Below, piece by piece: positions 53,866 to 62,936 of a stretch of 64,000 nt of DNA. Positions within the stretch are counted from its first letter, which is position 1. Each line of letters opens with the position of its first letter. A program made the position numbers and the translations under genes. The notes under the pieces were generated by a model. That model was not told the origin of the DNA and did no database searches. It worked only from the letters and a program-made list of their open reading frames with translations. The DNA is from CAZGXI01 sp964529715. Lineage in GTDB: Bacteria > Chloroflexota > Anaerolineae > Aggregatilineales > Ch27. The stretch lies in the NCBI GenBank assembly GCA_964529715.1, contig CAZGXI010000007.1:62001-126000 (forward strand), written 5' to 3'.

Positions 53866-55395
53866 ATGCGTCTGCTCCACTTCTTTGGGCCTTGTGCCCT
53901 GTGCCTTTTGTTGTCTGCTGCCTGTACCGGCTTGGGCGCGCCGCCAACGGCAACCCCCAGCGCGACGCCAACGCCAGCAGCCACCAACACGCCGGAAGCA
54001 ACCCCGACTCTGACAGCAACAGCAACCCTGACGCCGACGGCAACCTTCACGCCGAGCATCACGCCAACAGCAACCCTGACACCGTTACCGACGGCGACGC
54101 CGCTGGCAACACTGTCCTTCGCTGGAGACAACTGGCAAATGGCCGAACCGCCCGATCCGTTGGGCGAACCGCTGGTTATCCCCTGGCTTTCCTTTGTCAA
54201 CATCAACGACCGGGACGGCATCGGCGACCCACGCACGCCGCAGCCGATGACCGATGTACAGACGCTCTACCTGGTTAACCCGCGCAACGGACAGCGTGTA
54301 GCGGTCACGAGTATGCCTGCCAGCACCGATAACCAGGTCTACTGGTCTCCGACCGGGGAGCGCGTGGCTTACTTCCGCTATGGGGATACCCCCGATACCA
54401 CCGGCCTATACGTCCTGGACCTGACCATTGGCATTACCTCGCGCATCCTGCGGATAGACAGCCTCAGCCAGCGTGGCTTCTTCAGCCCGCCGGTTTGGTC
54501 GCCGGACGGGCTACAAATCGCCCTGGTGGGTGAGGCCGGATACGACACCGATATCTACTTGATGAACGCCGACGGCACCAATCTGCGCAGCGTGACGGGC
54601 GGCGGCTTTGATTTGTGGCCGAGCTGGTCGCCGGATGGACAATATATCGCCTTTGTCTCCGACCGGGATGTCTGTCCCAGTTGGGCGCCAGGCGATGGCT
54701 GCTTCGAGCAGTATCCGAATGGGCCGGGTGGCGGGCACCTATTCGTGCTACAGCTAGCAGACGGTCAGATTCGACGTCTTTCCGAAGAATGGCTCACCGA
54801 GCCACCGCACTGGATAACCAACCGATGGCTGGCTTATGCGACGAGCGGCACGACAGCAGGCGGGACCGCGCGCACGCTCTGGCGGGTAGACATCAACGGG
54901 GAAGCAGCGGAGCAGGTCTCCCTGGCAGGCGCGGCGGATTCCACGCTCTATCTGGCAGAAAGCTGGTCGCCAGATGGGGAACGGGTCATCTTTCAGCAGG
55001 CAGGCCAGACAACCGAACTGGTACTCATGGACGCACACGGAAACGCCCTGGCGCGCACGAACCAGTTCAACTTCGCCCGCTATGCCTTTCATGCAGCCTG
55101 GTCGCCGGATGGAAGGCGTCTGGCGTTCGGTGGACACAACGGCCAGTGTCCCTACGGCCTGATCGTGCTGACAGACACGCTGCAAATCATCGCCAACACC
55201 ACGCCGCCGCCGACGGCCTGCGATCCGGTGTTTTCACCAGACGGCAGCATGATCGCCTTCGCCGGAATTAATCCCCGCATCGACGGTCGCCTGGACCTCT
55301 ATCAGGCCAATGCCAATGGCTTCAGCGCCGTGAACCTTTCGACCGGACTGCAAGGCCAGATTCGTATCCTGGGCTGGGTTGGCGGCGCACCATAA
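53866..55395 (+). CDS. TolB-like beta-propeller lipoprotein
   Basis: A 509-residue lipoprotein (lipobox LSAAC, cysteine at residue 20). A Thr/Pro/Ala linker of about 60 residues (ATPTPAATNTPEATPTLTA and similar) leads to a six-bladed propeller. Six blades show the TolB/WD40-like signature: YWSPTGERVAYF, VWSPDGLQIALV, SWSPDGQYIAFV, SWSPDGERVIFQ, AWSPDGRRLAFG and VFSPDGSMIAFA. It sits on the cell surface, held away from the membrane by the linker. Its ligand is unknown. It starts 6 bases after the preceding gene. Confidence 0.88.
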   Translation: MRLLHFFGPCALCLLLSAACTGLGAPPTATPSATPTPAATNTPEATPTLTATATLTPTATFTPSITPTATLTPLPTATPLATLSFAGDNWQMAEPPDPLGEPLVIPWLSFVNINDRDGIGDPRTPQPMTDVQTLYLVNPRNGQRVAVTSMPASTDNQVYWSPTGERVAYFRYGDTPDTTGLYVLDLTIGITSRILRIDSLSQRGFFSPPVWSPDGLQIALVGEAGYDTDIYLMNADGTNLRSVTGGGFDLWPSWSPDGQYIAFVSDRDVCPSWAPGDGCFEQYPNGPGGGHLFVLQLADGQIRRLSEEWLTEPPHWITNRWLAYATSGTTAGGTARTLWRVDINGEAAEQVSLAGAADSTLYLAESWSPDGERVIFQQAGQTTELVLMDAHGNALARTNQFNFARYAFHAAWSPDGRRLAFGGHNGQCPYGLIVLTDTLQIIANTTPPPTACDPVFSPDGSMIAFAGINPRIDGRLDLYQANANGFSAVNLSTGLQGQIRILGWVGGAP

Positions 55396-55473
55396 TTGCG
55401 CCGCGGATGCACAGGCTATTGCATCGGCAGCCCGAACAGTTCGCTATGTGTGTCTGGAGGCAGGAAAATTCCC

Positions 55474-56853
55474 ATGCACATCCCCCGCTTGCTGACACTG
55501 CTGATCGCGGTCGTCGCCCTGGCGGTGATCGTTTTCGTCGGCATGCAGGTCGTACAGCCGGCGCGCCCCCTGATCGCCGATGCTACGTTTGACCACACGC
55601 AGATCACGCCGAACGCCGACGGCGATGGTGACGTGACAACCTTGCACTACACCCTGACGCGCAACGCTGCCGTGACGCTGACCTTTGCTGATTCTGCCGG
55701 GCGCGAATTCGTCTTTCGGGAAGCGCAGCCACGCATCGCCGGCGATTACCGCGTACAATTCAGCGGCGTGGTGCGCGGCTACACCCTGCCCGGTGAGGAA
55801 ATCCAGGGGCAGGTTGAAGCGCGTCTGCTGCCCAATGGCGAATACACCTGGACGCTCAGCGCCATCGGCGAAGATGGCGTCACCGAGCAGGCAACCGGCA
55901 GCCTGGTTATTGCAGAAGCCAATCCCGTCCTGCCCGATCTGACGGCGTTGACTATTTCTCCTGCCGCCTTCAGCCCGAATCAGGACGGCGTGGCCGACCG
56001 CGTCATGCTCTATACCTATCTCACTGCCGAAGCCAACTTGACGATGTACCTAGAAGGGGCAGACGGCGCACGGATTTACGTCGCCGAATACAATATGGGT
56101 GTCCTGGCTGGCGCAGCAGGGCCACACTGGTTCGACTACGATGGCGGCATCGATGCCGGGCTGGAGCCACCCGAGGACGGAGATTACACCGTCGTGCTGC
56201 GCGCCGAAGATGCCGAAGGCCAGCGCGTCAGCCGCACAGGGATGCTAACATTGCACAATGGCGGCACGCCCATCGGCGCGATCTACCCGCAGCCGACCGG
56301 AACGACGGTCTTCTATGGGACCATGCCCTACGAGGATCGCTATTACACCGATGCGGAGACAGCAGGCGCTTTAATCCCTATGCCGCAGGGCGTGCAGGCA
56401 GAGATTAGCAGCCTGAGCATCGTGCAGGGTAATCTGCTCGTCTTCCGCCTGATCGTCGTGAACGATGGGACGGTGGGAATGCGCACTACCGGGCCGTATC
56501 CCGGCACGGTTTATCAGCAGGAACAGCGGGCCAGTTCCCTCGGCTGGTATGACGAGTCCGGTGCGTGGCGCGTCGGGCTAGACTGCGACACAGCCACCAG
56601 CGACTATCCCTGGCGTTGGGCCGTGGGGACGCCCGACGATCTCGAAATTGCTGAGGAAGACGGCATCACTTACCGCTATTTGCCGCCGGGGGCACAGGCG
56701 GTCGTGTGGGGCGCGGTGCGGCTGACCGACATCGTGCCGTCGCGCAACCCACAATACTGCTGGGTCGGGCTGATCCATGAGGATGTGGAAGTGCGCGATG
56801 CACGCATCGACGCCCGACAGATCGAAATCATGCCCGGCCCAGAAACAGAATGA
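55474..56853 (+). CDS. Secreted protein with FlgD-like Ig domains
   Basis: A 459-residue protein from the ATG giving MHIPRLLTLLIAVVALAVIV; GGAGGCAGGA lies upstream and the longer frame adds a non-hydrophobic stretch before the signal anchor. After this anchor come two FlgD-type Ig-like repeats, marked by TFDHTQITPNADGDGDVTTLHYTL and ISPAAFSPNQDGVADRVMLYTYL, each ending with a YTWTL/YTVVL-type strand. The last 170 residues are of unknown fold and carry two cysteines. It probably forms a surface structure with the propeller lipoprotein encoded just before. Confidence 0.75.
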   Translation: MHIPRLLTLLIAVVALAVIVFVGMQVVQPARPLIADATFDHTQITPNADGDGDVTTLHYTLTRNAAVTLTFADSAGREFVFREAQPRIAGDYRVQFSGVVRGYTLPGEEIQGQVEARLLPNGEYTWTLSAIGEDGVTEQATGSLVIAEANPVLPDLTALTISPAAFSPNQDGVADRVMLYTYLTAEANLTMYLEGADGARIYVAEYNMGVLAGAAGPHWFDYDGGIDAGLEPPEDGDYTVVLRAEDAEGQRVSRTGMLTLHNGGTPIGAIYPQPTGTTVFYGTMPYEDRYYTDAETAGALIPMPQGVQAEISSLSIVQGNLLVFRLIVVNDGTVGMRTTGPYPGTVYQQEQRASSLGWYDESGAWRVGLDCDTATSDYPWRWAVGTPDDLEIAEEDGITYRYLPPGAQAVVWGAVRLTDIVPSRNPQYCWVGLIHEDVEVRDARIDARQIEIMPGPETE

Positions 56854-56862
56854 CGGAAAGCC

Positions 56863-57459
56863 ATGCACAAACTGCTGCTTGACCTGCCGGACCACTTCGA
56901 GACGGCGCGCCTGATCCTGCGGCCCTACCGGGCGGGAGACGGGCTGGCTTATTACCAGGTCTGCCATAACAACAGGGGGCATCTGCTGCCCTTTGAAGCG
57001 GGCAACCCCGCGCTATCGGTACATACCGTCGAGGATGCCGAAATCCTGATGCGACAGTTCGCCGTCGCCTGGGCAGCGCGCGACGCCTTTTTTCTCGGCG
57101 CATGGGAACGCCTAACCGGCGCGTTCGTGGCGCAAATCTACGTCGGCGTTGTAGACTGGGAACTGCCCGAATTCGAGATCGGTTACTTCGTGGACCAGGC
57201 TCACGAAGGCCAGGGATACGTTACAGAAGCGGTACGGGTGGCGCTCAAGTTCGCTTTTGAGCATCTGGGCGCGCACCGCGTGCGGCTGGAATGCAACGAA
57301 ACCAATGTGCGGAGCTGGCGCGTGGCCGAACGCTGTGGCTTCGTGCACGAGGGCTACCTCCGACAAACAAAAAAGCACCTGAAGCGCGACGATGGTGCGT
57401 TCAGCGGTGATTTTATTTACGGCATGTTGCGGGAAGAATTCGAGAGGCTTAACCTTTAA
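56863..57459 (+). CDS. GNAT-family N-acetyltransferase (RimJ/RimL type)
   Basis: A 198-residue acetyltransferase. It begins FETARLILRPYRAGDGLAYY, the RimJ/RimL opening. ELPEFEIGYFVDQAHEGQGYVTEAVRVALKFAFEHLGAHRV contains the acetyl-CoA loop (Q/R-x-x-G-x-G/A) and is followed by LECNETNVRSWRVAERCGFVHEG, the typical end. Such enzymes acetylate protein N-termini or small amines; the substrate cannot be read. It starts 9 bases after the preceding gene. Confidence 0.9.
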   Translation: MHKLLLDLPDHFETARLILRPYRAGDGLAYYQVCHNNRGHLLPFEAGNPALSVHTVEDAEILMRQFAVAWAARDAFFLGAWERLTGAFVAQIYVGVVDWELPEFEIGYFVDQAHEGQGYVTEAVRVALKFAFEHLGAHRVRLECNETNVRSWRVAERCGFVHEGYLRQTKKHLKRDDGAFSGDFIYGMLREEFERLNL

Positions 57460-57489
57460 GTGGGTCCGTTCAGCCACCCAGGAGGTCGC

Positions 57490-58488
57490 ATGGAACGCCG
57501 CTCGTTTCCACGTCTGATGGCAGGTCTGATTCTGGTCGTCCTGGCAGTCATGCTGTTCTCCGCCTGCGGCAGTGGTCCAGCACTCCCGACACCGACCCGT
57601 CTGCCGACAGCCACGCCAACCCCGCGTTCCACCCCGCTGCCCGAAGTGCCGACCCCCATCCCTCTGGCAACAGAAGACAACCCACTGACGATCCTGATGC
57701 TGCCGCAGGGAAATCGTACCAATGCCCGCGAGGCTGCCAACACCCTGGAAGAGCAAATCCTCAACCTGTATGGCCTGACGGTGGATATCCAGCTCGTCAA
57801 CAGCTACGGCGAGATCGTGGCCCAGTTGTGCGGCGCGACGCCGGTGGTTGGCTGGGTAGATGGCTTCTCATACATTGTGGCCGGGGCGCAGGGCTGCGGC
57901 GACCCGGAAATGCGCGTCGAACGCGACGGCCAGACCGGTTTCCAGGTGGATTTGCTCGTTTCCGCCGAACTGCGGGCCCAAAGAATTGCTGCCCTGGCCG
58001 ACCAAACCCTCTGCCGTTTGAACAGTCAGGATGTGGCAAGTTGGCTCGTGCCGGGCCTGATGCTGCGCGCCAACGGCGTGAATCCCCTCTATGACCTGGA
58101 AGCGGTCGTCGATGTGGACAGTTATGACGCATTGGTAACGGCCATCTATAACGAGGATTGTCAGGCAGGCGGTGTGCCGCACGGCTACCTGGACGATGTA
58201 GGGGAAGAAGTCGCTGCCCTGGAAGACTTGAGTGAGCGCGTACTGGTGCTGGACGTGTCGCCGGAAATCCCCTACGACATCCTGGTTTATCCACAGACCG
58301 TGCCGCTGAACGTGCGCATTCCCCTGAACGATGCCTTCATGCAGATCGCGGCGGAACGGCGCAGTGCCCGGACATTGGCGATTATCCTGAACCAGGATCG
58401 CCTGGAGCGCGTGGACCGCACTGATTTCGCCGCCTTCAACGCCTTCATGGCTTCGACAGGCCTCAACTTCGCGGCGCTGGGGCAGTGA
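57490..58488 (+). CDS. Orphan PhnD-like binding lipoprotein
   Basis: A 332-residue lipoprotein (lipobox LFSACG) from the ATG giving MERRSFPRLMAGLILVVLAV, with AGGAGG upstream. A short Thr/Pro linker follows, then a type 2 periplasmic-binding fold like PhnD/phosphonate-binding proteins: LTILMLPQGNRTNAREAANTLEEQI, CRLNSQDVASWLVPGLML and YDALVTAIYNEDCQAGGVP. VSPEIPYDILVYPQTVPLNV is where PhnD has IP.D. No permease or ATPase gene is adjacent, so it may feed a distant transporter or act as a sensor. Confidence 0.78.
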   Translation: MERRSFPRLMAGLILVVLAVMLFSACGSGPALPTPTRLPTATPTPRSTPLPEVPTPIPLATEDNPLTILMLPQGNRTNAREAANTLEEQILNLYGLTVDIQLVNSYGEIVAQLCGATPVVGWVDGFSYIVAGAQGCGDPEMRVERDGQTGFQVDLLVSAELRAQRIAALADQTLCRLNSQDVASWLVPGLMLRANGVNPLYDLEAVVDVDSYDALVTAIYNEDCQAGGVPHGYLDDVGEEVAALEDLSERVLVLDVSPEIPYDILVYPQTVPLNVRIPLNDAFMQIAAERRSARTLAIILNQDRLERVDRTDFAAFNAFMASTGLNFAALGQ

Positions 58489-58490
58489 GC

Positions 58491-59441
58491 ATGGACCTTG
58501 CCGTCGTTATCGTCACCTGGAACGTGCGCAACCTGGTTCTGGCGGCGCTGCGTACACTCCAGGCCGATCTGGAAGCCTACGGCCCGACAGCGGAAACCTG
58601 GGTGGTAGACAATGCCTCCGCCGACGGCACGGTGGAGGCGATCCGGGTGCAGTTCCCCCAGGTGAAGGTCATCGCCAGCACCGTCAACCTCGGTTTTGCC
58701 GGGGGAAACAACCTGGGAATGCGAACCATCGGATTCGGCGTAGACGCCCCCGTCGACTCGTTGCCGCACGCGGTCTTTCTGCTGAACCCCGACACGCTGA
58801 TCCAGCCCCACGCGGTGCGGACGCTCTACGATGCGCTGATGGCCGATCCGCAGGTAGGAATCGTGGGGGCGCGGCTGGCTTATGAGGACGGGTCGTTCCA
58901 GCACAGCGCATTTCATTTTCCCGGCGTGATCCAGGCGTGCTACGACCTGTTCCCGCTGCCTGCCCGGTTCTACGAAACACCGCTCAACGGGCGCTATCCG
59001 CGCTACCTGTACAATGGCGACGCCCCCTTCCCGGTCGAACAGGTGCTCGGCGCGACGATGATGATCCGGCAGGAGGTGATCCGGCAGACGGGGATGTTCG
59101 ACGAGCAGTTCTTCATGTACTGCGAAGAGATCGACTGGTGTATGCGCGTGCGGCGGGCCGGCTGGGATATTCGCTGCGTCCCCACCGCCCAAATCACCCA
59201 CCTGGCCGGGAAAAGCACGTCGCAGGTCCGCCCGGAGAGTTTCTTCAACCTGTGGCAGAGCCGCTTTCGGCTGTATCAAAAGCACTATGCGCCGCTCAAG
59301 GTCGCGCTGCTGCGGCAGGTCGTGCGGCTGGGGATGCGCCGCAAGATCACACAGGCGCGGCGGGAGGCCGCGTGCGGCGCGATCACGGCGGATCAGCGGG
59401 ACGCGCTGATCACCGCCTATCGAAAGGTGGCGGCGCTGTGA
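58491..59441 (+). CDS. GT2 glycosyltransferase, rhamnosyltransferase-like
   Basis: A 316-residue cytoplasmic glycosyltransferase. LAVVIVTWNVRNLVLAALRTLQ opens the GT-A domain, VVDNASADGTVEAI and NLGFAGGNNLGMR are typical of the rhamnosyl/galactofuranosyl-type GT2 group, and FLLNPDTLIQ holds the metal-binding aspartate. FDEQFFMYCEEIDWCMRVRRAGWDIRCVP is the acceptor-side motif. A GTG two codons earlier would overlap the previous stop. Its end overlaps the next GT2 start. Together they likely build a surface polysaccharide. Confidence 0.9.
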   Translation: MDLAVVIVTWNVRNLVLAALRTLQADLEAYGPTAETWVVDNASADGTVEAIRVQFPQVKVIASTVNLGFAGGNNLGMRTIGFGVDAPVDSLPHAVFLLNPDTLIQPHAVRTLYDALMADPQVGIVGARLAYEDGSFQHSAFHFPGVIQACYDLFPLPARFYETPLNGRYPRYLYNGDAPFPVEQVLGATMMIRQEVIRQTGMFDEQFFMYCEEIDWCMRVRRAGWDIRCVPTAQITHLAGKSTSQVRPESFFNLWQSRFRLYQKHYAPLKVALLRQVVRLGMRRKITQARREAACGAITADQRDALITAYRKVAAL

Positions 59442-60226
59442 CGACGCTTGCCTGCATCATCCTCTGCCACAACGAGGTCGAGCACATTCAGGACTGCGTG
59501 AAAAGCATCCTGTTCGCCGACGACGCGCTCGTCTTCATCGACGCGCGCAGCCCAATCGCCGATGAGATCGCCCGGCTGGCCGAATCCGCCGGGGCACGCA
59601 CACAGCGCCGAGTCTTCGACAACTACGCCGCGCAGCGCAATGCAGCGTTGGAAGCCGTCCAGACGGACTGGGTGTTGTTCGTAGACGCCGACGAGCGTGT
59701 GACGCCGGAACTGGCCGAGGAAACACGCCGTGTGATCGCAAGTGGGAATGCAGTGGGCTATGGCGTTCCGCGCGACAACTACATCTTCGGCAGGTTAACC
59801 CGTCACGCGGGCTGGTATCCTGACTACCAGACCCGTCTGTTGCGCCGAGGCCGCGCCTTCTACGATCCGGCCCGCCCGGTACATGAGGTCGCCATGCTGG
59901 ACGGCGAAAAAGGCCACCTGCAAAGCGCCTTCATTCACTATAATTACCGAGACCTGGGGCAGTTTATCGCCAAACAGCGCGCTTATGCCGACATCGACGC
60001 CGGGATTCTCTACGCCGAGGGCGTCCGTCCCCGCGCCCGCGACTTCGTCCTGCAACCGCTGCGGCAGTTCCGCTGGCGCTTCGTCACCCTGAAAGGGTAT
60101 CAAGACGGTCTGCACGGCCTGCGATTGAGCGTGCTGATGGCGTGGTATGAGTGGCTCAAGTATCGCAACCTGGGCGTGCGCTGGAAGACGCCCCAAGAAA
60201 TCCCTGACGAACAGCCCGCCGAATAA
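59438..60226 (+). CDS. GT2 glycosyltransferase, WaaE/KdtX-like
   Basis: A 262-residue glycosyltransferase starting at a GTG that overlaps the previous stop (GTGA). The frame continues upstream but only as a shadow of the preceding gene. LACIILCHNEVEHIQDCVKSI, YAAQRNAALEAVQTDWVLFVDADERVT and YPDYQTRLLRRGRAFYDPARPVHE are typical of the WaaE-type group. It is probably soluble or loosely membrane associated. Coupled expression with the preceding gene suggests they act on the same glycan. Confidence 0.9.
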   Translation: MTTLACIILCHNEVEHIQDCVKSILFADDALVFIDARSPIADEIARLAESAGARTQRRVFDNYAAQRNAALEAVQTDWVLFVDADERVTPELAEETRRVIASGNAVGYGVPRDNYIFGRLTRHAGWYPDYQTRLLRRGRAFYDPARPVHEVAMLDGEKGHLQSAFIHYNYRDLGQFIAKQRAYADIDAGILYAEGVRPRARDFVLQPLRQFRWRFVTLKGYQDGLHGLRLSVLMAWYEWLKYRNLGVRWKTPQEIPDEQPAE

Positions 60227-60257
60227 AGATGCGCTACCTGCCGAAATGGAGGGCAGC

Positions 60258-61400
60258 TTAGGATTGCGCCTTCTCGATAATTTCAATCAGCGCATACAGC
60301 CCGCCCGCCACGACGCTGTGCCCGCCCAGAATCACCGGGATCGGCGCTTCGGCAGCGGCAGCGGTGAACTCGCGCAGCCAGGGGTCTTGAATCGCATCGA
60401 CCAGGAATAGGTCGGAGGCGAAGCGGTCCGCGTCGCCAGGCCACACACCCCGAGAGGCCATGATCGGGCGGCTGTCGATGATCGCCGCGTCGCACATCTC
60501 TGCCAGCGCATGAAAAAAGGTCCGCGCGCCCTGCTGCCGGATCATCACCCCCAGAAGCGACTGCACCTCGCCGCGCTCGATCCGCCCGCTGGCGACCATA
60601 CCGCGCTCCTCAGCGTAGACGCGCACCCAACACTGGGTCGCCCGGTTGAGCGCCTGCCATGCCGCCGGAGAGACGCGCCCGATCAGCGCCAGGTGGCTTT
60701 CGGGCGTGGCGGTAATCGCGGCAATTTCTTCGACTGGCACGGCGCGCAGCAGCTGCTCGTTCTGCACCACATCGGCCAGGTGCGGCAGACAGTCAGGATG
60801 ATGCGCCATCAGTGCCAGGTCAGAAGGCGTATCCAGGTCGAGCGATGTGGCGGGACGCATCCCGGCGATCACGCGCACCTCAAATTCCCCGCTGTTGTGC
60901 AGCAGCCAGGCCAGGCTGTTATCGCGGTCTGCCCCTCGGATGATTGGCAGGGCATCCGCCAGATCGGTCAACGCCAGCCAGTCACTGGAATGCAGATTGT
61001 TGGTCAGCGCGATGTGGGAAGGAATGCCGTTCGGCCCGCCGGCGCCGGCACGGCAAAGCATCCCGGCGATCACATTGACCATACTGCGATCCACCAGTGG
61101 CGCGCTGCCGCCACCGAAATACATGGCCGGGGACAGGTTGTATCTGTCGATCAACGCGGCCAACCGCCTGCCAAAATGGAACGGCTCGCCCGGTTCGTCC
61201 GTCTCACGGATCACATCCAGGGCGGCGGGCAGCCAGTCAAGCGAGGGAGCTGCCACGACCACCGGCGCGATGGCCTCTGCCTGCAAAACATCGATCAAGT
61301 CCAGGGCAGCAGCACGTTGGCCCCGCAAGACGAGTTGCTCCTGCGGGCTATCTCCGCCGCTGCCAAGCATCATTACTGCGCCGACCATGGGTTGATACAT
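60258..61400 (-). CDS. Nucleotidyltransferase-like protein, unknown substrate
   Basis: A 380-residue protein I cannot assign to a defined family. The motif ATSLDLDTPSDLALM, about residue 190, matches the D-[IL]-D-T-P-x-D-L end motif of MobA/CofC/IspD-type nucleotidyltransferases, and VGAVMMLGSGGDSP plus VVVAAPSLDWL fit the same alpha/beta fold. The usual LAAGxSxRMG start is missing. The C-terminal half (about 225-380) is unknown and ends with IPVILGGHSVVAGGLYALIE. There is no membrane segment. It may make an activated sugar or cofactor, or be a degenerate relative. Confidence 0.5.
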   Translation of the reverse strand: MYQPMVGAVMMLGSGGDSPQEQLVLRGQRAAALDLIDVLQAEAIAPVVVAAPSLDWLPAALDVIRETDEPGEPFHFGRRLAALIDRYNLSPAMYFGGGSAPLVDRSMVNVIAGMLCRAGAGGPNGIPSHIALTNNLHSSDWLALTDLADALPIIRGADRDNSLAWLLHNSGEFEVRVIAGMRPATSLDLDTPSDLALMAHHPDCLPHLADVVQNEQLLRAVPVEEIAAITATPESHLALIGRVSPAAWQALNRATQCWVRVYAEERGMVASGRIERGEVQSLLGVMIRQQGARTFFHALAEMCDAAIIDSRPIMASRGVWPGDADRFASDLFLVDAIQDPWLREFTAAAAEAPIPVILGGHSVVAGGLYALIEIIEKAQS

Positions 61401-61421
61401 AGGAATCCCGGCTGAAGCAAT

Positions 61422-61447
61422 GCGCCGAGGGCCGCAGCCCCCGGCGC
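61422..61447 (-). terminator. Hairpin after hpf
   Basis: GCGCCGAGGG and CCCCCGGCGC pair except for one A/C mismatch, around a 6-base loop. It lies between hpf and the downstream 60258-61400 gene on the minus strand. Confidence 0.5.
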
Positions 61448-61479
61448 CAGGGTATTCAAACCAGGCTACACCGCCCCGT

Positions 61480-62070
61480 CTAACGCGGCACGGCGACGAC
61501 CTCCGGCTCTAGAATACCGTAGTTACCATCTTCGCGGCGGTAGAGCACACTGACCAGGCTCGTTTCCGCATCGAAGAACACAAAGAAATCGTGTCCCAAC
61601 AGCTCCATCTGCTCAATGGCCTCTTCTTCGCTCATCGGCAGAAGTTGGATAGACTTGCGCCGGACGATCTCCATTTTCGGCTCGAGCTGATCGGCCGCCT
61701 CCTCCCCAGGAACCGGTTCGGCAGCCGCCAGTTCAGGTTCCAACTCGGCAAACTTTTCGCCACCACGACGGCGACGTTTGCCTTTGTAACTGCGAATCTG
61801 GCGGTACATCTTGTCTAACACCAGGTCGATAGCGGCAAACACATCATCCTGGCTCTTGTCTTCAGCCCGCAAGATGATACCGCGACGGTTGCGCACCGTC
61901 AGTTGAGCAACCGCCCTATCGCCGCCCTGCTTGCGATGTTCGGTTGCCAGATCGAGCTTCACATCCATGATGCCTGGCAGATAGCGGTCCAGTTTGCTCA
62001 CTTTCTTATCGATGTAGTCCTGCAGGCGAGGTGTGACGTTCACATTCTTTGTGCGAGTCTGGACCTCCAT
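61480..62070 (-). CDS. hpf: Ribosome hibernation promoting factor, long form
   Basis: A 196-residue protein from the ATG giving MEVQTRTKNVNVTPRLQDYI, with AAGGAG upstream. The N-terminal domain (residues 1-100) binds the 30S decoding region: DYIDKKVSKLDRYLPGIMDVKLDLATE, AQLTVRNRRGIILRAED and DVFAAIDLVLDKMYRQIRSYKGKRRRR. After a Glu/Ala-rich linker, the C-terminal domain (about 140-196, IVRRKSIQLLPMSEEEAIEQMELLGHDFFVFFDAET) drives 100S dimer formation. It acts in slow growth. The neighbour upstream is comF. Confidence 0.95.
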   Translation of the reverse strand: MEVQTRTKNVNVTPRLQDYIDKKVSKLDRYLPGIMDVKLDLATEHRKQGGDRAVAQLTVRNRRGIILRAEDKSQDDVFAAIDLVLDKMYRQIRSYKGKRRRRGGEKFAELEPELAAAEPVPGEEAADQLEPKMEIVRRKSIQLLPMSEEEAIEQMELLGHDFFVFFDAETSLVSVLYRREDGNYGILEPEVVAVPR

Positions 62071-62135
62071 GACAAACTCCTTTCCGATAGCTCGATGCGA
62101 AAAGGACACACAAGCCACGACAGTGGCACGGCAGC

Positions 62136-62801
62136 CTAGATGGCTGCGCCAGCCTGCCCGGCAACCGCTGCCCGAACCGAACGCGCCCCAGCCTGTAGCA
62201 GCACAAGGGCGCACGCGCGCATCGTCGCGCCGGTGGTGTATACGTCATCCACCAGGATCACGTCGCAGCCTTTCACCCGGTCCGGGGTCGCCACTGCAAA
62301 CGCCCCGGCAACGTTCTCCTGCCGTTCCCGGTATCCCAGCCCGACCTGGGTGCGCGTCTGGCGCACCCGAACCAGCAGATCTGGTTCTTGCACCCAGCCC
62401 AGGCGGTCGGCAATGATCGTACCCAGCAGCGCCGCCTGGTTATAGCCGCGCTCGCGCTGTCGGCTGGCATGTAGCGGAATCGGGATCAGCAAGCTGACGG
62501 GCCAGGCAGCCTCACGGATGCGCCCGGCCATCAGATCGCCAAGCGGAATAGCCAGGGCTGTCAGCCGATCATATTTCAGCGCGTGAATGGCTGTCTGAAG
62601 TGGACCGCCGAAAACGCCCAAAGCCACTTTATCGCTCAGAGGAGGAGCGACGCGGCTTAATTCGGCAGTCAGAGGAATAAAATCGGCCACACAATGTTCA
62701 CATAGGAGTGTTCCAACCCGTTCACAGGCCACACACACAGGTGGAAAAAGCAGGTCCAGCGCCGGGACAATCACACGGCGCTCCACAAATTGCCACCCCA
62801 T
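62136..62801 (-). CDS. comF: ComF-family phosphoribosyltransferase-like protein
   Basis: A 221-residue protein from the ATG giving MGWQFVERRVIVPALDLLFP. Four cysteines (C23, C26, C34, C37) form a zinc knuckle, as in ComF/GntX proteins. Then come ALKYDRLTALAIPLGDLMA, IPIPLHASRQRERGYNQAALL and the PRPP-binding loop VILVDDVYTTGATM. ComF supports uptake or processing of transforming DNA. With comEC at 5895 it suggests natural competence. Confidence 0.9.
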   Translation of the reverse strand: MGWQFVERRVIVPALDLLFPPVCVACERVGTLLCEHCVADFIPLTAELSRVAPPLSDKVALGVFGGPLQTAIHALKYDRLTALAIPLGDLMAGRIREAAWPVSLLIPIPLHASRQRERGYNQAALLGTIIADRLGWVQEPDLLVRVRQTRTQVGLGYRERQENVAGAFAVATPDRVKGCDVILVDDVYTTGATMRACALVLLQAGARSVRAAVAGQAGAAI

Positions 62802-62877
62802 GTGGATGAAGTGTGTTCCCCCGGCTGTCTGCCCGACGGCATGTGGTTGTCGTGTCAAGCCTTGTCGTCCTATCCAA

Positions 62878-62900
62878 ACAAGGGGCTGTGCGCCCCTTGT
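62878..62900 (-). terminator. Hairpin after the tad genes
   Basis: ACAAGGGGC and GCCCCTTGT form a 9-base perfect stem with a 5-base loop. An outer pair, CCTATCC (62869-62875) with GGATAGG (62927-62933), could extend the structure. It separates tadC from comF on the minus strand. Confidence 0.55.
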
Positions 62901-62936
62901 ACCCAAGCAGTTGCCTGTTGCTTTTCGGATAGGCGC

